Below, in pieces: positions 58,909 through 64,000 of a stretch of 64,000 bases of DNA (the stretch's first letter is position 1; every line of letters starts with the position of its first letter). Location: positions 13,974,501 to 14,038,500 of the forward strand of contig JAVTVX010000017.1 in the NCBI GenBank assembly GCA_033439265.1, given 5' to 3'. The DNA comes from Dillenia suffruticosa (taxonomy: Eukaryota > Streptophyta > Magnoliopsida > Dilleniales > Dilleniaceae). Both the position numbers and the translations under genes were made by a program. The notes under the pieces are model-generated. The model was not told the origin of the DNA. It saw only the letters and a list, made by a program, of their open reading frames with translations, and made no database searches.

Positions 58909-59466
58909 AGTTGCTTAGAGAATTCTTAGGAATTAAAGCCCAAAAACAACTGTTGGGTTCTGGCCCATTTTTAGTAGAACCCACCCTATGTTATCCAGCC
59001 ATTGGACTAGTTTTTTTGGACCTTAAAATCAAGCTTCAAGTCTATACAAGGAAGCCGACAACTGGCCTAGAAGATAGTTTAAAGGAGGGCCCATAATGAG
59101 TCTAAAAGTGGTCCAAAGGCTGCCTGGGCATGTTTTTCAATGGATAGGACAAGAACTAGTTATTGGAAAGTTGTTAGGCAGCTTTCCAATTTAGAAAGGT
59201 CTCTCTCCTTCTTCTCTCTCTTCATTTTGTGTGTACTGGGTAGTTGGTTATGTGTGCTAGCTAGTAGGCTCCCTTTCTTTATAAATAGGATGCTTGTAAT
59301 TCATTTGAACTATAGAAGAATGATCTCTTCTTCTCCTCTTGTAGTTCTCTCTCTTGTTTTATTCACAACTCTCTTTTTCCAATCTTTGAAAGGGGAATTG
59401 TCCCTAGTTTGTAATGCATAATTCATAATTAGTAAAAGAAGTTTCTTCTTTACTTTTACTCTAACA
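58909..59466 (+). mobile_element. LTR fragment or solo LTR, probably copia-type
   Basis: Contains TATAAATAGGATGC (about 59279-59292), CT-rich sequence and a 3' end TTTACTTTTACTCTAACA at 59466. The inverse of the end (TGTTAGAG) resembles TGCTTAGAG at 58913 and TGTTGGG at 58951, either of which could be the start. No target duplication was found. The next base begins copia coding sequence on the other strand. Confidence 0.5.
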
Positions 59467-61040
59467 TATCTATTAAAATTTCAACATGAAATACCAAATT
59501 GACAACGATATGGAGAATTGCTTGATTATCGCAATTTAGAGGAATAGAGGTGATTATGGAAAATCCCATCTCCTCTAGTAAGGCCTTCAACCGACTATTT
59601 TGCTTGTAGCCGCAACCATGGCTCTGTATTTGGCCTCTGCGCTGGATCTGGACATGATGGATTGTTTCTTGCTTTTCCATGTCATAAGATTTCCTCTCAC
59701 AAATATGCAAAAGTCGATGGTGAATCTCCTATCTGTGACATCTCCTGCCTAATCTGCATCATAGTAGCTGTGAATTTCCATGCTGTGATTGTTCTTCATA
59801 AGAATTCCCCTTCTTGGTGTGCTTTTTAGATACTTGAGAATTCTTTTCATTGCCTTCCAATCTTGAACCCTTGTAGCATGCATGTGTTGGTTGATTAAAC
59901 TCACGACGTAAGTGATATATGGTCTTATGATGGTGAGGTAGATGAGCTTCCCTACAAGCCTTTTATATCTAGGAATGTCCTGGAATGTATCTTCATCACC
60001 TTTTGCTCTTTTGGTTGTGGATATAGGTGTTATCGTTGGTTTTGCTCTTACCTCCTTGATTTCTTGCAAGAGATCAAGCACATATTTTCTTTGGTATAGG
60101 ACCAACCCTTTATGCGAATAGGCAAGCTTTATTCCTAAGAAATACTTTAATTTTCCTAAATCTTTAATCGCAAAAATAGATTTAAGGAAGGTTCTAACTT
60201 GATCAACACCATTCATATTACTTCTAGTAACAACTATATCATCTACATAAATGAGAATAATAGTGATTTCTTTATTGTTAAATTTAGTAAACATAGAGGA
60301 ATACTCATGCATTTCTTAAAGTTGTTATTAAGAAGTGTTGAACTTAATTTTGCATATCAGGCACGAGGAGAATGTTTTAACCCGTAGACTGCTTGTCTAA
60401 GGTAACACACCTTGCTATTTGAATCCTTTTCTAGCCCTTGGGGAATTCACATGTAGACTTCATCTTCTAAGTCTCCTAGGAGGAAAGCATTCTTCACGTC
60501 CATTTGATATATTGGATATCCTTTATTGGTTGCAACTGACATCAAAACCCTTATGGTTTTTATTTTGACAATGGGAGCAAAAGTCTCGGTGTAGTCCTTT
60601 CCATAGGTTTGTGTAAATCCCTTGGCTACAAGTCTTGCTTTGTAGCGTTCAATGGATCAATCACTTCTATACTTGATTTATACACCATTTACACCCGATA
60701 ACCTTTTTTCTTTTAGGGAGAGTGGTAATCTCTTATGTCCCATTTCTATCCGGTGTATCTAGTTCTTCACGTATGGCTTGTCTCCATTTGGGTTTGGTAT
60801 TTGCTTCATCAAAAGTCTTGGGTTCCCATGATAAGTCAATGCCACATAACAACGCTTGGTGGCTTGAGAAAGTGGTAAATGTACAATAGTAATTTGAAAT
60901 AGGATAGTGAGTTACCTTGGAGTTGTAATAAAATCATTTGTTCATCCATTCAGAAAGGGGAAGCCTCGATCTAGTGGAGCGTCGAAGTTAAGGAGCTGGT
61001 TGAGATGACGATCTAGTTTCCACTTTGGATTCAATAGAGG
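59467..61040 (-). pseudogene. Ty1/copia reverse transcriptase-RNase H relic
   Basis: The minus strand encodes, in shifting frames, a pre-RT block like KPKWRQAIREEL (about 60800), [24 protein letters not shown]-like and GRKAF relics. The longest clean part, 60312-59749, contains the catalytic ILIYVDDIVV (YVDD box), then DLGKLKYFLGIKLAYSHKGL, YQRKYVLDLLQEI and YKRLVGKLIYLTIIRPYITY. RNase H follows with KSKKQSI..SSAEAKYRAM-like, WLKALLEEMGFS-like and LNCDNQAILHI (to 59467). Stops and frameshifts make it inactive. It is cut at one side by the chromovirus LTR (61049) and at the other by the LTR fragment. Confidence 0.9.
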
Positions 61041-61048
61041 AAGGCAAT

Positions 61049-63823
61049 CTATAAGGTTCCATTTTGAGAAAATATTAAAACATGCATTTACATCTGCATT
61101 TTATTGAACACACTTAAATTTGTATCGCACTATGATAAAATTAATTGATTTCCTTTTATTTGCAATGCATGTTTTGATATTTATATTTATAGTTTTAAGT
61201 AGATGTTGAGTATATTAAAACTAGTATAAACTGTGGAACATATTGGAGAATAAGAACAATCGGAGTAAGGTAACAAGAGAACCGAATTAGGGTTCTAAGT
61301 GGGACCCATAAAAGGAAAAAAATGAAATGAAAATGAATATAAAAAAGGAGGACACCATGACACATCATCACCCACCACATAGCACTCTTACTTTCGACAC
61401 CTCACCAAGCTTAGCGTCCACATTCCACTTAGGTAAAGAGAGAGGGAGGGAGAAAGAAAGAGTTTAGAACACAACTTTCCTCTTTCTAAAATTTCTATTT
61501 TCGGATTTCATATTCCTCCTCCACAAGCTCACCCTAAACTCCATTAAAACAACTATTTGAACTTGATATAAACCACCTTCATCCATATATAAGTTAACCC
61601 TGGCCTTTGGGAAGTACAAAGAACTATAGAACACTTATAAAACAAACTGAAAAATACATTGAAAGCATCAAGGTTGAAGATGATAAAGAGAAGTAGCTTT
61701 GAAGCTTAGAAATACAAGTACCATACTTGTGTTTGTTCTTTAATGCTTAATAGCAATATTTAATATGTTTGCAGATTATTTGTAATATTAAAATAAGGAT
61801 AGAATGAAAAAAAAGGAAAATCTCACATTAGATATCCAAAGATAGAAGAAAAACCATAATTTAACATTTTAGATAGTTTGATCTTGATAAAGTTTTTAGT
61901 TCATAATATTTTTGCAAAACTCCAAATTGAATATGGTTTCTTTTGATAATCTAGACTTTCATACCTTTAAAATGACATATGAGTCAAAGAGTTTTGTAGA
62001 AAATTGATTTTTTGGTAAATTTTTGAAATAGAATGATTTATGCATAAAAACTGCTCAGTTTTACAACATTACCATACTTTATTCTTTATTCAATATATTT
62101 CTCTGCACAATTGCAAATTAAATGAGATTTTCTTCTAAAAAAACTAAATTTCCATAACTTTAAAATGACATATAATTTGAAGAGTTTCATTGAGAAATGA
62201 ATTTTTGGTAAATTTTCAAAATGTCACATTTTTGCAAAAAAACTACCCTGTTTCTGCCTATTTCTATGCTGAAATTTGTCTCGATTGTTAGATGCCTTTT
62301 AGGATGAATTAGACTAATCTCTAAATATAAACATTGTAGTCCTACGTTTTATCTTAAATGGTCACCGGAATTACCTCAATCCAATATGTGTAGAAGAAGT
62401 TATGTTAATTTTTCTATGACTGTGTAAGTTATGTTGTGAATTTTGCGCTGTAACATTATTTGGTGTGGTTTTCTCTATGCAATTGGAATTGAAATTTACT
62501 ATGAATATAAAAATTATAGTTCTAAGTTTTTATTTTGTGTGACAACTGGATTCATCTTGATCCAAACATTGCATTCCAAGATATGACAGTTTTATCAAAA
62601 CTTGTTTGTGTTAGAAACTCATTGAAATAACTTATTGGAGTGTTATGAGTTGGTTAACTATAAGTACTGCATATTTGTGATGTTTGGTTATGAATCTTGT
62701 GTAATCATTGTGATAAATTGGCATCTTTGTAATCATTACATCATGTGAATATAAAATAATATAAATAAAAGTGATACTTTGATAATTTCTTCAAAAGTTT
62801 TACAAAATCTGCAGGCGAAACTTAACGAGTGCAGTTGGTATATGGAATTTCGAAAATTTTACAAATCCTATGGTTGAAACTTGAGAAATTATGGATATAT
62901 CTCTTCTCCCTACAAGGGTAGAATTAGAAGTAAGTGAATTATTTGAGGTGTCTAATTTAAAAAGATCTAGATTTCATTTAGCAATACTAAATTTTGGCTT
63001 GCTCTTCTAGACCTTCATATACTAACTTGGTTCGACATTCTATTCATTTTTTTAAGCATCAATTTCAAATTAGAATAACAAAAATAGAGAAAAACAATAA
63101 AACTAGAGTGGTAATTGCACTTATTTCTTTGAAATTATTTGAGATAAGGTGTATCTCTTGTGTACTCTTTAATGTCGTACTATTTATATGCTAATATTGA
63201 TATTCCTATACTTGATTACTTATTATGCATGTTATTAGTCTCCTATACACTTGCTCAGCATATGCTGACTCCGATATTCTTGTTTTCAGGTGATTAGGGA
63301 GACGTGAGAGAATCGCAGGGTAGTGGCCTTTGAGTCCAAGGATTTGGATCCCTACTCATTTTTGACCCATTCACATTGTTAAGACATATTATTCTTGTGT
63401 TTCTTTTGGATTTGTACGAGTTACCTATTATATGTAAACGAATAGTTAAAAGTCAATGAGAGCTATATATATATATAGTTTTGTTTATATTGTGACTACA
63501 TACCATGGTATGTTATTAGATGGTCGGGAGAGCCATTAATACTTATTAATTTGATTTAGAGATATTCTGTTTATTTTATCAGATTTTATATTAACCCAAA
63601 ATGACTAAATAATCATTAAATAAGAGAGACTTTGCCGTTATTTTATTTAGAAAAAACAAATAAATTATTTTTTTAATATAAATCTCCTTATGTGTTATCA
63701 CACATTAGGAGTGCGACTGTCGTGAGTTCAGACGCAGTATTTTAATTGTATTGGTTGCTTTCGTATTTGCATGTCTGTTATCTTTTGCTAGAAAATGTGA
63801 CGCTTGAATAGTGGGTCATCACA
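61049..63823 (+). mobile_element. 5' LTR of Ty3 chromovirus-like element (continues beyond window)
   Basis: About 2775 bp, the uninterrupted counterpart of the solo LTR at 32139-45420. It ends GTGGGTCATCACA at 63823. The start near 61049 is set by alignment to TGTTAAGGTCAC of the solo LTR; here the first bases are changed (CTATAAGG). An internal repeat of about 200 bp occurs twice (about 61860-62080 and 62090-62260, with TTTCCATAACTTTAAAATGA in the second copy). A 14-bp perfect palindrome TCAGCATATGCTGA lies at 63255-63268. A (TA)n run is at 63463-63478. Confidence 0.88.
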
Positions 63824-63824
63824 G

Positions 63825-63840
63825 TTGGTATCAAAATCCA
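63825..63840 (+). promoter_or_regulatory. Primer binding site (tRNA-Met type, diverged)
   Basis: TTGGTATCAAAATCCA immediately after the LTR end, a mutated TTGGTATCAGAGCCA. Confidence 0.8.
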
Positions 63841-63961
63841 AAGTTTTGGATAATCATACCTAAAATTTGAGATTATAGGTATAGTTTACTAGATAAAGTG
63901 TGGCTTATCTAATGAATGATATTGTTTATCATTTATATTTATCGGGTTATTTGCATACAAA

Positions 63962-64000
63962 ATGGTTAAAATTAGAAAATAAAATGAAATACCTCCTAAA
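63962..64000 (+). pseudogene. Start of gag, truncated by window edge, early stop
   Basis: ATG at 63962 gives MVKIRK, a TAA at 63980-63982, then NEIPPK in the same frame. The pattern (MVRTRR..EIPP) is that of chromovirus gag N-termini. The stop at codon 7 suggests a dead copy or use of a downstream start. The rest is outside the window. Confidence 0.55.

Noticed and set aside
47865-61040. One copia element split by later insertions
   Set aside because: Both copia pieces encode the same VFHERTKHIE-type block (at 48100 and 59480) in diverged form, so they overlap in content and are better seen as two fragments.

Overview
The window is nuclear DNA of a flowering plant, most likely a eudicot. It is AT-rich, its one real gene is split by long GT-AG introns, and the rest is layered plant retrotransposons. 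The only intact host gene I can support is an SCY1-like protein kinase 2 (SCYL2) gene on the minus strand, 26983 down to 4376. Fourteen coding exons, all with GT..AG boundaries and matching phases, give a 934-residue protein. It has a degenerate (pseudo)kinase domain, a HEAT-like helical region and a disordered tail ending in a clathrin-box-like LLDLL. No RNA gene, CRISPR array or second intact host gene was seen.

Layout. 1-3340 is the 3' part of a plus-strand Athila-like Ty3/gypsy element (integrase with an in-frame stop, then a long 3' spacer); 3341 to about 3560 is probably the start of its 3' LTR. 3560-4375 holds an unidentified short minus-strand reading frame and the SCYL2 3' UTR. 4376-26983 is SCYL2. 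Its introns carry a decayed RTE-type LINE (intron 11), an L1-type LINE 3' end with a 120-bp tandem duplication (intron 4), a 378-bp tandem duplication (intron 2), a probable SINE (intron 7) and a probable LINE tail (intron 1). 26984-27180 is a GA/CT-rich leader and promoter. 28340-31150 is a second RTE LINE relic, minus strand.

32139-45420 is a nest. A minus-strand solo LTR of a Ty3 chromovirus-like element (target duplication TAAAT/TAAAC) is interrupted by an Athila-like element (32928-39891, 5-bp duplication with one mismatch) and by a hAT transposon (40195-43733, perfect 8-bp duplication AGGTAATG). With both inserts and their duplications removed, the solo LTR is about 2766 bp. The same LTR stands uninterrupted at 61049-63823 (about 2775 bp), followed by its primer binding site and the start of gag at the window edge.

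45479-46400 is a purine-rich minisatellite. 47390-48140 is a copia RNase H tail with a likely LTR. 48213-51073 is another solo LTR (CAACT/CGACT). 51115-58903 is an internally deleted element of a related family in the opposite orientation (ACTCA/ACTCA). 58909-59466 is an LTR fragment, and 59467-61040 is a minus-strand copia reverse transcriptase relic.

The most interesting unexplained structure is a set of three evenly spaced palindromes between the pol end and the accessory ORF. It occurs in both Athila-like elements (1097-1288 and 36839-36979) with different sequences but the same geometry and a shared GGCGTG-NN-CAC core. All alignments were made by eye; no search or alignment program was run.
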